DNA of 64,000 nt, from contig NZ_WVEM01000013.1 of NCBI RefSeq assembly GCF_009847015.1, forward strand, positions 62,001 through 126,000, in the 5' to 3' direction. Made by a program: the position numbers and the translations under genes. Origin of the DNA: Sunxiuqinia indica. GTDB taxonomy: Bacteria > Bacteroidota > Bacteroidia > Bacteroidales > Prolixibacteraceae. Shown here in pieces: positions 7,461 through 15,850 of the stretch. The notes beneath the pieces were generated by a model, which was not told the origin of the DNA, ran no database searches, and was given only the letters and a program-made list of their open reading frames with translations. How positions within the stretch are numbered: the first letter of the stretch is position 1; every line of letters begins with the position of its first letter.

Positions 7461-8283
7461 GGGTAGTTAAATTTTGTCGAATAAAAAAAGCCAGCTTCAT
7501 CAAACCAAAAAGTAAAACAAGGGTGAAAATGATAGATGCACCCGAAGGGATGTCGACATAAAAGGAGAACAGCAAGCCAACAAACGAACCAATAAAAGCA
7601 AACAGCACCGACAGCGGCATCATCCGCTTAAAATCTCTGGTGAACAGATTGGCAGTAGCTTGAGGCAAAGTAAGCAGTGAAAGAATGAGAATAATGCCCA
7701 CTACCCGAATATTTAGAACAATCGTAATTGCAATTAAACTAATCAGCAAATAATTAATCAGGTTGACCGGCAGACCTGTCGTTTTGGCAAACTCTTCGTC
7801 AAAAGCCACATACAATATCAACCGATAAAATAGAATGAAAAACAGAGTTAGCACCAGCGACAATGTACCCATTAACCAGAGCTCGGTAACGGAAACCGTC
7901 AACACGCTGCCAAACAAGTAGCTCATTAAGTTGGGTGCATAACCTGGCGTGAGGTATATAAAAATAATGCCAATGGCCATTCCCAAAGACCACCAAATAG
8001 CAATGGATGAATCTTCGCGAACCTTAGCCTTTTGAGTGAACAGCTGAATGCCCAGACCGGAAAGGACGGCAAATATCGCTGCTCCAACCAACGGATTCCA
8101 ACCAAGAAAATAGCCAATACCAATCCCTCCAAACGAAGCGTGGGTAATCCCTCCGCTTACAAAAACAATGCGCCGCGATACAATATATGTTCCCACAATG
8201 CCACAACTAATAGCAGCGAAAAGCGATGCCCAAAAGGCATGCATAAAAAAGTCGTATGAAAACAGCTCAATGAGTGTGGCCAT
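7453..8283 (-). CDS. Metal ABC transporter permease (ZnuB/MntB type)
   Basis: Inner-membrane permease of the ABC-3 family, which moves Zn2+ or Mn2+ into the cytoplasm. The 276-residue protein is almost all membrane helices (8-9). Family landmarks include GTYIVSRRIVFVSGGITHASFGGIGIGYFLG near residues 30-60 and VVGIILILSLLTLPQATA near 195-215. The start is taken as the ATG at 8281-8283 (MATLIELFSYDF); another in-frame ATG lies 12 bases upstream. The start overlaps the ATPase gene by 17 bases and the end overlaps the cysteine-rich gene by 8 bases, so the four genes form one tightly coupled operon. Substrate (Zn or Mn) cannot be decided from the permease alone. Confidence 0.9.
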   Translation of the reverse strand: MATLIELFSYDFFMHAFWASLFAAISCGIVGTYIVSRRIVFVSGGITHASFGGIGIGYFLGWNPLVGAAIFAVLSGLGIQLFTQKAKVREDSSIAIWWSLGMAIGIIFIYLTPGYAPNLMSYLFGSVLTVSVTELWLMGTLSLVLTLFFILFYRLILYVAFDEEFAKTTGLPVNLINYLLISLIAITIVLNIRVVGIILILSLLTLPQATANLFTRDFKRMMPLSVLFAFIGSFVGLLFSFYVDIPSGASIIFTLVLLFGLMKLAFFIRQNLTTRG

Positions 8284-9040
8284 GGTGATGATCATGATTT
8301 TCGTGCTGACTCAGCACCGTATGAGGAATGTCTCCGTGTGTTATAATCTGAAGCGGACAATTATAAGAAGTCAGCTGCTCCGTGCTGATCACATTACTGG
8401 GATGATAGTGCACCTGCCGATTCACACAGGCTATCGTCTTCACGTAATAGGAAATAGTCCCCACATCGTGCGAAACCAGCAAAATGGCCATTTGGTTATT
8501 CAGCTCTTTCAGTTTTTCGTATAGCTCGCTTTCAAACTGGCTGTCAACATATGTCCCCGGTTCATCCAAGATTAATAATTGCGGGTTGTTCATCAGCGAA
8601 CGACATAAAAATACACGCTGCATTTGCCCGCCGGACAATTCGCCAATGGCCTTGTTTTTTATCCCTGAAATGCCCATCTCTTCAATTAACTGTTCCGCAT
8701 ATTTGATATCATCTTGCTTTTTCGAAAACAAACTGAATGATTGACTCCCTGTTTTTCCTGACCGAACGACATCAATCACTGTAATTGGAAAGCGTTTATC
8801 TATTTGATTGATTTGGGGCAGATAGCCCACCTTTTTCAGCGGAATATGAAATTTAACCGATCCGGACTCCGGTTTCACCAACCCAAGCAATGCTTTGATA
8901 AGGGTGGTTTTACCGCCTCCATTCGGACCAATCACTCCCAGAAAATCATTGGGTAGGATATCCAAATTAGCTTGTTCCAAAACCGTATTTTGGTCATAAC
9001 TAACCGACAGGTTTTTTATTTCAACCAGCTTGTTGTTCAT
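8267..9040 (-). CDS. Metal ABC transporter ATP-binding protein (ZnuC type), His-rich tail
   Basis: ATPase that powers the Zn/Mn importer. All ABC motifs are intact in the 257 residues: Walker A GPNGGGKTT (38-46), Q-loop Gln76, signature LSGGQ (135-139), Walker B LLILDEP (155-161) and switch His191 (SHD). The last twelve residues contain seven His (HENHDHHHGHTH), a probable metal-binding tail seen in a number of Zn-transport ATPases; it could sense cytoplasmic metal or act as a local store. The ATG overlaps the stop of the binding-protein gene by 4 bases. Confidence 0.93.
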   Translation of the reverse strand: MNNKLVEIKNLSVSYDQNTVLEQANLDILPNDFLGVIGPNGGGKTTLIKALLGLVKPESGSVKFHIPLKKVGYLPQINQIDKRFPITVIDVVRSGKTGSQSFSLFSKKQDDIKYAEQLIEEMGISGIKNKAIGELSGGQMQRVFLCRSLMNNPQLLILDEPGTYVDSQFESELYEKLKELNNQMAILLVSHDVGTISYYVKTIACVNRQVHYHPSNVISTEQLTSYNCPLQIITHGDIPHTVLSQHENHDHHHGHTH

Positions 9041-9897
9041 TCTGATGCTGCTACTATTTTATCTGCGATCTCCCTAATTTGTGCTTCCCAATGCTCACTA
9101 AGCGGATCAATCTGAACCACTTCTCCATCCAATTCTTTTGCCAATTGCTGTGCATTTTCCAAATCAAACTCCTTCTGAATAAAAACCACGCGAATACTGT
9201 CTTTCCGCGAATGCTTCACCAGTTCGCTCATGTATTTCGGAGAGGGTTCTTTCCCTTCAACTTCCATTGGCAACTGCACTAAATCATAATCTCGAGCAAA
9301 ATAAGTCAAAGCCGGGTGAAAAATCAAAAACTTTCGGTTCGCCAAGCGAGCAAACTTAACAGTTAACTCCTGATCCAGCTGCTCAATCTCCGACCGGAAA
9401 ACTTTAAAGTTTGTGTCAAACGCCTGAGCGTGTTCCGGGAATAGATCAATCAAAGCCTGAAAGGTCAGTTCCGCTATTTTTACCACTTCGGTCGGCGACA
9501 TCCAATTGTGCGGATCAACTCCGTGTTGATGGACATGATCGCCGTGCACCTCTTCCTCTCCATAAATCCACTGCGTTGAATCGGAGGTATCGAAAATCTC
9601 CAGCTTTGGATTGCTTTGTTGTATCTTTTCATGCCAGGCATTTTCGAACCCAATCTTTCCAATACGCAACCACGCACGCGAATCCGACAGATCTTTCATT
9701 TGAGAAGGCAACAAAGAATAGGTAGCCGGGCTTGCACCGGGCGGAACCAACACCTGAACCTCAACCAAATCACCTGCAATTTTCTCCACAAAATATTTTT
9801 GAGGCAGTACACTCACGGTAATCAGATTCTGTTTTGTTTTTTTAGGAGAGGAACACGCCGCACCAAGGATAAGTAACAAGAATAATAATCGCTTCAT
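9037..9897 (-). CDS. Metal-binding lipoprotein of the zinc-type ABC transporter (ZnuA family)
   Basis: Substrate-binding protein (cluster A-I) that delivers Zn2+ or Mn2+ to the permease. The start is the ATG at 9895-9897 (MKRLLFLLLILGAAC); the signal ends in a lipobox-like GAAC, so Cys15 should be lipidated. A His-rich loop follows at 118-130 (HGDHVHQHGVDPH) and includes the DPHNWMSP ligand region. FHPALTYFARDY supplies another His ligand. Oddly, the first-ligand motif, normally PPGxxPHxYxPxPxQ, here reads PPGASPATYSLLPSQ, with Ala58 in place of His. The first gene of the operon, it has a -7 element TATCTTTG upstream; no clear Zur or MntR box was seen. 286 residues. Confidence 0.9.
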   Translation of the reverse strand: MKRLLFLLLILGAACSSPKKTKQNLITVSVLPQKYFVEKIAGDLVEVQVLVPPGASPATYSLLPSQMKDLSDSRAWLRIGKIGFENAWHEKIQQSNPKLEIFDTSDSTQWIYGEEEVHGDHVHQHGVDPHNWMSPTEVVKIAELTFQALIDLFPEHAQAFDTNFKVFRSEIEQLDQELTVKFARLANRKFLIFHPALTYFARDYDLVQLPMEVEGKEPSPKYMSELVKHSRKDSIRVVFIQKEFDLENAQQLAKELDGEVVQIDPLSEHWEAQIREIADKIVAASE

Positions 9898-9922
9898 AAC
9901 ATGTATAATCTGTATCTTTTGC

Positions 9923-9930
9923 CAAAGATA
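9923..9930 (-). promoter_or_regulatory. Promoter -7 element of the zinc-transporter operon
   Basis: Minus-strand TATCTTTG, an exact TAnnTTTG match 25 bases before the ATG at 9897. The -33 element is weak. Confidence 0.55.
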
Positions 9931-9994
9931 ATTAAACTTCACTACAACTTAAGAAGTAACCAAAGGTGAATACCTTTTGTTGACAGAAGCGAAA

Positions 9995-10729
9995 TTAATA
10001 TGCCACAAGGGTGTGCACAATAATAAAAAGCCCGAGAAAAAGATTGATGTACAGAACGACTTTTTTGAAAAAGAGTTGGTCTACTTTTTTTGAAAGCATG
10101 TCTCCAATTTTCGACCCAATAACAATGGCCGGAAAAAGATATAAAGCAAACTTCAGCGAAAATCCCAATGTAACTCCATGTATGATATACAAGATGAAAC
10201 TAAGAGCGGCATTAATCACACTCACTAAGGCAAATATTTTACGAAACGACTCTTTGGAGTAGCCTTTTCGGTTCATTGCCAATGCGATTGGCGGACCTCC
10301 AATTGACATACTGGATGTTAACAGTCCACTTAAAAAGCCCGCAAAAACAATAGGTTTTCTCCTTCTACTTTCCGGAATAGGATGCTTGGCACCCAACAAA
10401 AACACCATGGAAATAGAAAAGATAGATATCCCGGCTGCTAATTCCAGAGTTTTCTCGGGGAAATATGTCAAAATGTAAACACCAATCGGAATGCCAACAA
10501 AACTAGCTAACAACATTGGTAAAAAATACTTTGCTTTTACCTTCAACTTAATGGATGCTAAGATATAAACCGACGTGAGCAAATTGAAAATTGTCATGGC
10601 CGGGATTAACGACTGAATCGGAAAAATTAAAGAAAGCAACGGAACAGCCAACAGAGCAAAGCCAAAACCCGTCATTCCTTTTAATAAGGCTGCCATTAAA
10701 ACGACTACTGCACTAATTAACCATTCCAT
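9995..10729 (-). CDS. TauE/SafE family sulfite/anion exporter-like permease
   Basis: Polytopic inner-membrane protein of 244 residues with about eight hydrophobic helices. The family signature is the repeated half-motif: LLKGMTGFGFALLAVPLL at 15-32 in the first half, and FAGFLSGLLTSSMSIGGPPIALAM in the second half. Family members export organosulfonate-related anions or sulfite, or import similar anions; the substrate here is unknown. It is probably monocistronic. A weak hairpin AAAGGT/ACCTTT (9962-9967 with 9972-9977) follows its stop codon and may act as terminator in front of the zinc operon promoter. Confidence 0.88.
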   Translation of the reverse strand: MEWLISAVVVLMAALLKGMTGFGFALLAVPLLSLIFPIQSLIPAMTIFNLLTSVYILASIKLKVKAKYFLPMLLASFVGIPIGVYILTYFPEKTLELAAGISIFSISMVFLLGAKHPIPESRRRKPIVFAGFLSGLLTSSMSIGGPPIALAMNRKGYSKESFRKIFALVSVINAALSFILYIIHGVTLGFSLKFALYLFPAIVIGSKIGDMLSKKVDQLFFKKVVLYINLFLGLFIIVHTLVAY

Positions 10730-10840
10730 CGTAATTTATTTGAGGGTGAAGACATAAGTATAAATACGTACGCCCTGTACGCACATAAACCTATACAAAT
10801 AATTCGCGAAAAAGATTTCGACAAGGACAACTATTTACGA

Positions 10841-11122
10841 TTATTTAAGATTCAGCTTCTCCGTTTTTACATGATCTTTCTTCGGAACCGGATCATATCC
10901 ATGCGTTCCCCAAGGATGGCATTTGGAAATTCGTTTGACAGTCAACCAAAAACCTTTAAATGGTCCATGAATTTTTATGGCTTCAACAGCATATTGAGAA
11001 CAGGTAGGAACATGGCGACAAGAAGCCGAGGTAAATGGCGAAATGGCATATTTATAGAAATAGACTGGCAGCAATAGCAACCAGCCCAAGGCTTTCAATA
11101 TCCATTTCCTAAAATCACGCAT
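10841..11122 (-). CDS. yidD: Membrane protein insertion efficiency factor YidD
   Basis: Small YidD protein (93 residues) that assists the YidC insertase. It has the amphipathic N-terminus, the block [27 protein letters not shown] and the terminal [13 protein letters not shown], with the three conserved Cys. The start is the ATG at 11120-11122 ([10 protein letters not shown]); the frame extends nine codons further but without family similarity. It is usually found in the rnpA-yidC region, but here, as in many Bacteroidota, it stands elsewhere. The gap to the lipoprotein gene upstream is about 87 bases. Confidence 0.95.
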   Translation of the reverse strand: MRDFRKWILKALGWLLLLPVYFYKYAISPFTSASCRHVPTCSQYAVEAIKIHGPFKGFWLTVKRISKCHPWGTHGYDPVPKKDHVKTEKLNLK

Positions 11123-11209
11123 AAAAACAATCCCCTTTGGTGGGAACAAAATTAATTAAAAAGCACCTACTATTAATAACAAACAAGATTTGAATTCCAA
11201 GCGTTTGAG

Positions 11210-11533
11210 CTAAGGGCAAGCAGGAACAGTCGAAACTTCCTTTTTATCAGCAAAATATCGGTTCCATTTGTCGGCGTCCCAGTCGGGAGCACTCCCGTCT
11301 TCGTCATAAAAGTGGCAATAGGCACATGACCATAAATCGCAATATAAGTTATAGTACAACTTCCCTTCAAACTCGGAAATGGTCACATGGCAAATATCAC
11401 ACATATTTTCATTAGAAGTCACTTCATCAATTTTTGTTTGCAGCCAGACAGGAAACTCTGTCTGCGCCTCTTCCTTTTTGCAAGTGACCATTAACAAACC
11501 AAGAAGTAATAAAATGAGAATCCGGTTTTTCAT
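11210..11533 (-). CDS. Small lipoprotein with clustered cysteines, unknown function
   Basis: A 107-residue protein with a lipoprotein signal (MKNRILILLLLGLLMVTC; lipobox MVTC, Cys18). The mature part contains CDIC near residue 45 and CDLWSCAYC near 65-75, then an acidic/aromatic region (DEDGSAPDWDADKWNRYF) and a final Cys three residues from the end. The Cys pattern could bind a metal or form disulfides in the periplasm. I do not recognise the family. It is divergent from the ferredoxin-NADP reductase-like gene and might share a transcript with yidD. Confidence 0.75.
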   Translation of the reverse strand: MKNRILILLLLGLLMVTCKKEEAQTEFPVWLQTKIDEVTSNENMCDICHVTISEFEGKLYYNLYCDLWSCAYCHFYDEDGSAPDWDADKWNRYFADKKEVSTVPACP

Positions 11534-11603
11534 GGTTTTTTCTTAATCTGACGAAAACCAAATGCAATTGGTTGCGTTAATTGATTGAATAAACAAACCC
11601 AAA

Positions 11604-12284
11604 ATGCCCAAAGCAGAAGAATATCAAAAAAAGGACATTCAGCTCTACAAGGAAACAATCACCGGCAATGAAGAAATTTCACCCGGAGTGTTTGTTATTT
11701 CGTATCCCCGCAAGCATGATTTTATCCCGGGGCAAGTCGTAAAAATCGCAATTAACCAAACGCAGCCTCCACGCATTTACAGTATTTGCAGTGGCAACCA
11801 CGAAAATGAAATTCGAGTACTTTTCAACATCAAAGAAGATGGCTTCCTAACACCAAAGTTGGCAACAGTGATTCCCGGCGACAGCCTGCTTGTATCAAAA
11901 CCTTATGGTAGTTTCCTGGGTACCGATCAACCTGCTTACTGGATTGCTACCGGAACCGGCATTGCCCCCTATTACAGTATGTTTCAATCGGGGCAATTCG
12001 AGAACAAAACGCTGATTCATGGCGCACGCCATTTAAACCAGTTTTATTTTGAAGATGATTTGGAATGGGCCTTGGGTAAAAATTATATCCGGTGCTGTTC
12101 ACAGGAACAGTCGTGTGATGTTTTCCCCGGACGGGTAACCGACTACCTGAAAACGTTGACCGAGCTCCCGGCAGACCAAAAATATTACCTCTGCGGAAAA
12201 GCTTTAATGGTTGTTGAAGCGCGCGATTTACTGATTGAAAAAGGCGTTCCGTACGAAAACATTGTTGCCGAAATTTACTTTTAG
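11604..12284 (+). CDS. Ferredoxin/flavodoxin-NADP+ reductase-like flavoprotein
   Basis: FAD-dependent oxidoreductase of the FNR fold, 226 residues. The FAD-binding motif RIYSIC (57-62) and following loop, the phosphate-binding GDSLLVSKPYGSF, the NADP-binding GTGIAPYYSMF and the C-terminal CG...EIYF end (with the aromatic that stacks on FAD) are all visible. It is close to bacterial Fpr enzymes, which move electrons between NADP(H) and ferredoxin or flavodoxin. No iron-sulfur domain is attached. The physiological partner is not evident from the neighbours (divergent lipoprotein, downstream rlmN). Confidence 0.85.
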   Translation: MPKAEEYQKKDIQLYKETITGNEEISPGVFVISYPRKHDFIPGQVVKIAINQTQPPRIYSICSGNHENEIRVLFNIKEDGFLTPKLATVIPGDSLLVSKPYGSFLGTDQPAYWIATGTGIAPYYSMFQSGQFENKTLIHGARHLNQFYFEDDLEWALGKNYIRCCSQEQSCDVFPGRVTDYLKTLTELPADQKYYLCGKALMVVEARDLLIEKGVPYENIVAEIYF

Positions 12285-12356
12285 CCGACAATGGAAACGA
12301 TTGTTTTAAACTGCTCTCCATTGTCTTCAACTGTTTTCGGATCTAATTCTCTTTTA

Positions 12357-12364
12357 TAACTTTG
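12357..12364 (+). promoter_or_regulatory. Promoter -7 element of rlmN
   Basis: TAACTTTG, exact -7 match, 15 bases before the ATG at 12380. It contains the upstream in-frame TTG, which excludes that codon as the start. Confidence 0.6.
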
Positions 12365-12379
12365 CAGAAAATTTACACG

Positions 12380-13405
12380 ATGGTCAAAGAAGCACTTTTT
12401 GGAAAAACACTGAACGAACTGCAAGAGTTGGTTTTGGAATTGGGATTGCCCAAATTCACTGCCAAACAACTGACTGACTGGCTGTATAAAAAAGAAGTGA
12501 CTTCGATTGAAGAAATGACGAACCTGTCGAAAAAAGCTCGCCAGCTGCTAACTGAAAAATATTCGTTTGGATTAATCAACTCCACCAAGGTGCAGGAAAG
12601 TACCGATGGCACGAAAAAATACCTGTTCCCAACCGGGAATGAAAAATTTGTTGAAACAGCCATGATCCCAGACAAAGACCGCAAAACAGTTTGCGTATCG
12701 TCGCAAGTGGGATGTAAAATGGGCTGCCTGTTTTGTATGACCGGCAAGCAAGGGTTTCAAGGGCAGCTAACAGCTGGTGAAATTGTCAACCAAATCCGAA
12801 ACATTCCCGAATGGCAGGAGGTGACCAACATTGTCTACATGGGCATGGGCGAACCGTTTGATAATTTGGATGAAGTGCTGAAAAGCACCGAAATCATGAC
12901 TTCGGAATGGGGATTCGCCATGAGTCCGCGCCGAATTACAGTTTCGTCTATTGGCATTGTCCCGGGACTCGTGCGTTTTTTAAACGAAAGCGAGGCTCAT
13001 CTGGCGATTAGCTTACACACTCCTTTTCATGAGGAACGCCAACAGTTAATGCCTGTAGAAATTGCCTACCCGCTTGAAGATGTGATCGAAGAAATTCGCA
13101 ACTGGGATTTTGGTCGCCAACGTCGCGTATCGTTCGAATACATTGTATTCCATGGGTTGAATGACACCCCGGCACATGTCCGGGAAATGGCAAAACTCCT
13201 GGATGGCATCAAATGCCGCATCAACCTGATCCGTTTCCATCCGATTCCAAATACCCCACTGAAAGGAACCGACGAAGCAACCTTAGTCGAATTCAAAGAA
13301 GGCCTGGAGAAAAAAGGCATCACCACCACCATCCGCGCCTCCCGCGGACAAGATATTTATGCCGCTTGTGGGTTGCTGTCTACAAAGGCATTGGTGAAAA
13401 ACTAG
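12380..13405 (+). CDS. rlmN: 23S rRNA (adenine2503-C2)/tRNA (adenine37-C2) methyltransferase RlmN
   Basis: Radical SAM dual-specificity RNA methyltransferase that makes m2A2503 in 23S rRNA and m2A37 in some tRNAs, affecting accuracy. The 341-residue protein has the CxxxCxxC cluster motif (Cys112, Cys116, Cys119; GCKMGCLFCMTG), GMGEPFDN, the radical SAM fold, and the second catalytic Cys near the end (Cys330 in IYAACGLL). The start is ATG at 12380, because upstream in-frame codons lie in the promoter. It ends 1 base from the stop of a convergent accessory gene, with no terminator between. Confidence 0.97.
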   Translation: MVKEALFGKTLNELQELVLELGLPKFTAKQLTDWLYKKEVTSIEEMTNLSKKARQLLTEKYSFGLINSTKVQESTDGTKKYLFPTGNEKFVETAMIPDKDRKTVCVSSQVGCKMGCLFCMTGKQGFQGQLTAGEIVNQIRNIPEWQEVTNIVYMGMGEPFDNLDEVLKSTEIMTSEWGFAMSPRRITVSSIGIVPGLVRFLNESEAHLAISLHTPFHEERQQLMPVEIAYPLEDVIEEIRNWDFGRQRRVSFEYIVFHGLNDTPAHVREMAKLLDGIKCRINLIRFHPIPNTPLKGTDEATLVEFKEGLEKKGITTTIRASRGQDIYAACGLLSTKALVKN

Positions 13406-13406
13406 G

Positions 13407-13652
13407 TCATTTTTGTTTATTATAAATTTCACCACCAATATTGATCTTAGTAGAATTAATCACAATAACCGGATTTGGAGTCCAATCCATAACATCTAGG
13501 GATTTAGTATAAAGATAGTTCTCTTGTTCATTTCCGTTTTCATCTTTTACTTTTGTAAATTTGTATTGATACTGCAAGCCAGTCTCCTCAATCTTCAGTA
13601 CTTTCTCAGATGCCTCACATTGCCAATACCCTTGAAATTCATTTGTTGTCAT
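13407..13652 (-). CDS. Small hypothetical protein, partner of DUF2971 gene
   Basis: An 81-residue, soluble, beta-strand-rich protein (EFQGYWQCEASEKVLKIEET, YQYKFTKVKD). I do not recognise it; the layout (WQCE..., short alternating strands) faintly resembles a lipocalin-like or immunity-type small barrel. It lies 14 bases downstream of the DUF2971 gene and is likely cotranscribed with it. It ends 1 base from the rlmN stop, convergently. Confidence 0.6.
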   Translation of the reverse strand: MTTNEFQGYWQCEASEKVLKIEETGLQYQYKFTKVKDENGNEQENYLYTKSLDVMDWTPNPVIVINSTKINIGGEIYNKQK

Positions 13653-13666
13653 TCTATTTTGTGATT

Positions 13667-14458
13667 TTATAAATTTGGATTCTTCTTCGATTTCGAAATT
13701 GAATAATTGAAGACTTCAGGTTCAAAGTTAATTTGATCAAGATTACACCCTTCAGAAAAGAATTCGTTAGGTTCTTCAACTTTGAACTGACCATTGCTAA
13801 GAGATAATTTAAATAGCCGCACACCTTGGAACGCTGCTCCAAGAGTTAAAAACAAGTCATTATAAACCACGTTGACTTTATAGCCGATAATAATTCCTTT
13901 TAAGGATTCTTCTATATTCAAAAAACGATTTGACTTCTTAGCATCTTTTTTTCTTGGAGGAACAATAAGTCTAAACTCATTTTCATAACTCCAGCCATCG
14001 GTTTTTGTGAAGAATAAATCAATATCGCTATTATTTATTCGCTCAAATATGCTTTCACCTGTGTCTTTTACATTCGGCATCGCTGGACAATAACGAATGT
14101 AATCTCCGGATTTACAGTCATCGTGTTGATCTATCAGCTCAGTAACAAGCTTTTCTTTGTCAAAGACCAAACAAACACCTTTATGCCCATCTCCATAATG
14201 TGCCCACATTGGATAGTTAAGAAAACCAAACTTTTCAGGGTCATTTTTAAGTCCTTGGCAAAAGGATACGAATTCAGTATTTTGAAACCCCTTACGAAAC
14301 TCTTTAGAACCTTTTTTAAAATTAAAATCAGACAAATTCCTTATATATTCAGGTGGGTCATTTGATTCTTTAATTTTATTAAATTTTAGCTCTCTGTTTG
14401 GAAGAATGTATTCGATACATGTTGCTAAACTCGTGTAATGATAAAGATACTCTTTCAT
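13667..14458 (-). CDS. DUF2971 domain protein
   Basis: 263-residue soluble protein with the landmarks of DUF2971: N-terminal YLYHYTSLATCIEYIL, the central block MWAHYGDGHKGVCLVFD (about 95-111), and ENEFRLIVP (about 165-173). DUF2971 proteins are scattered, often in variable regions and sometimes near defence genes; the biochemical activity is unknown, although the arrangement of the H-Y, H-Y-G and E-x-R elements recalls ADP-ribosyltransferase-like folds (inference). Base composition is more A/T-rich than the flanks, and the gene is coupled with the 81-residue gene, so the pair was probably acquired together. Confidence 0.82.
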   Translation of the reverse strand: MKEYLYHYTSLATCIEYILPNRELKFNKIKESNDPPEYIRNLSDFNFKKGSKEFRKGFQNTEFVSFCQGLKNDPEKFGFLNYPMWAHYGDGHKGVCLVFDKEKLVTELIDQHDDCKSGDYIRYCPAMPNVKDTGESIFERINNSDIDLFFTKTDGWSYENEFRLIVPPRKKDAKKSNRFLNIEESLKGIIIGYKVNVVYNDLFLTLGAAFQGVRLFKLSLSNGQFKVEEPNEFFSEGCNLDQINFEPEVFNYSISKSKKNPNL

Positions 14459-14556
14459 CGAAAAATCAATTTTGCTATGACTAAATTACAAATAATAAAA
14501 TCAATGCTCAATTGGGGTATTTAGTATCAATTGATCAAAAATTCAGCATCAAGTCC

Positions 14557-15099
14557 TCAATAATCCCTCGGATCATCCTCCACAATGGCAAAATGGTAGT
14601 TGTCTTTCCACTCTCCTCTGATGGGAAGAATTTTACGGCGCAGTCCTTCTTTGGTCATTCCAATTTTTTCTAATACACGAATTGAGCGGGTATTTTCGCT
14701 GGCAACGCCGGCTTCCACTTTGTGCAGTTTTAGCTCATCAAATCCAAATCGAACAAGTTCTCGGGCAACTTCGGTAGCAAAACCCTGCCCCCAAAAGTCA
14801 GGATGAATTTTATAGTAAATTTCAGCCAACCGAAAGCGATCATTGGACGGAAACATGCCAGCCAGTCCGATTACTTGTCCGGATTCTTTCAAACTAATTT
14901 TCCAGGCAAACTCCGAGCGAGGATTATTACTCTGATCGTCAATTCCCGATTGAATGACTTTTTTTGTTTCTTCCAAATCTTTAGGAATACCAAGTGTATT
15001 AAATTCATCTAGTTCGGGAATGCAATGTAATTCGTGGACCAACTGCAAATCGTCTTTAGTAATTTCTTCCAGCAATAGTCGGGCTGTTGAACGTTTCAT
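14557..15099 (-). CDS. GNAT family N-acetyltransferase (RimJ/RimL-like)
   Basis: 180-residue acetyltransferase of the RimJ/RimL subgroup. The start is the ATG at 15097-15099 (MKRSTARLLLEEITKDD). The acetyl-CoA-binding stretch WGQGFATEVARELVRFGF carries the Q/RxxGxG/A motif, and VASENTRSIRVLEKIGMTKEG is the typical C-terminal block. This group acetylates the N-terminus of ribosomal proteins, or small molecules and antibiotics; the substrate cannot be told here. Confidence 0.88.
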   Translation of the reverse strand: MKRSTARLLLEEITKDDLQLVHELHCIPELDEFNTLGIPKDLEETKKVIQSGIDDQSNNPRSEFAWKISLKESGQVIGLAGMFPSNDRFRLAEIYYKIHPDFWGQGFATEVARELVRFGFDELKLHKVEAGVASENTRSIRVLEKIGMTKEGLRRKILPIRGEWKDNYHFAIVEDDPRDY

Positions 15100-15272
15100 C
15101 TTGTTGTTGTTTTTTATGCAAGTTACAAGAAAAAAAAAGAGCTTGATGATCATTGCATCGACAAGTTCAACCAATTTCAAACTTTACCGCAAATACTCAA
15201 TCGAAATTGACGATGCTCCACTTAGTTTTCTGATCTAAATTTTCTAACTTGCAAGGACTATTTTCTACTGTT

Positions 15273-15773
15273 ATGGAAAAACTGCTCTGGACAAAAGGGG
15301 TCTTCAAAAACCAATTGCAAATTACCCGAAACAAAGAACAAATTGGGACTATTGAATGGAAAAGCATGTTCAGTTCCGAAGCACTTGCCACGTTAAAAGG
15401 ACGACGATTTATTTTAAACCGCGACTTCTTTTTATCAAAATTGGAAATTTCAGATGCCAATAATCAATCGTTATTGGCTTCCATCATGATTAACCTTTTC
15501 AATCCCAAAAGTGACGTCGTAATTAATGGAAAGCGTTTTGAACTGGAAATTAAAAATTTCTGGCAATCCCGATGGGCCTGGAAATTCAATGGACAGGAAA
15601 TCGTCATCTTCCAAAGCAACGAACTCTTATCGAAAGACAAAGGGCAGATTGAAATTTACTCAAGCGACACCGAAGAGTTGGAGATCTTAATATTGATGGG
15701 ACTTTTTATTCGCAATCAATTAATTCTTTTTATGCTTCTGTTGCTGCTCATTGTTCTGGTGGTTATTATTTAA
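15273..15773 (+). CDS. Tail-anchored membrane protein, unknown function
   Basis: 166-residue protein starting at the ATG at 15273 (MEKLLWTKGVFKN). The N-terminal 140 residues look like a beta-rich soluble domain (ITRNKEQIGTIEWKSM, LSKLEISD), and the last 22 residues are one hydrophobic helix (LILFMLLLLLIVLVVII), so it is probably held in the membrane by its C-terminus. I do not recognise the family. An upstream TAACTTGC (1 mismatch to the -7 consensus) covers the earlier in-frame TTG, which supports the ATG start. Confidence 0.7.
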   Translation: MEKLLWTKGVFKNQLQITRNKEQIGTIEWKSMFSSEALATLKGRRFILNRDFFLSKLEISDANNQSLLASIMINLFNPKSDVVINGKRFELEIKNFWQSRWAWKFNGQEIVIFQSNELLSKDKGQIEIYSSDTEELEILILMGLFIRNQLILFMLLLLLIVLVVII

Positions 15774-15850
15774 TTTCTTTTCGTTTGTTATTTTTGCTTG
15801 CCTTTTCGGACTTTCATAATCTAAACGTTCGAATTCCGTTTCAATATTGA

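Noticed and set aside
10766-10790. Repeated GTACGC units upstream of the TauE/SafE gene
   Set aside because: Only two short direct copies, each self-complementary by chance; no dyad arrangement beyond that.
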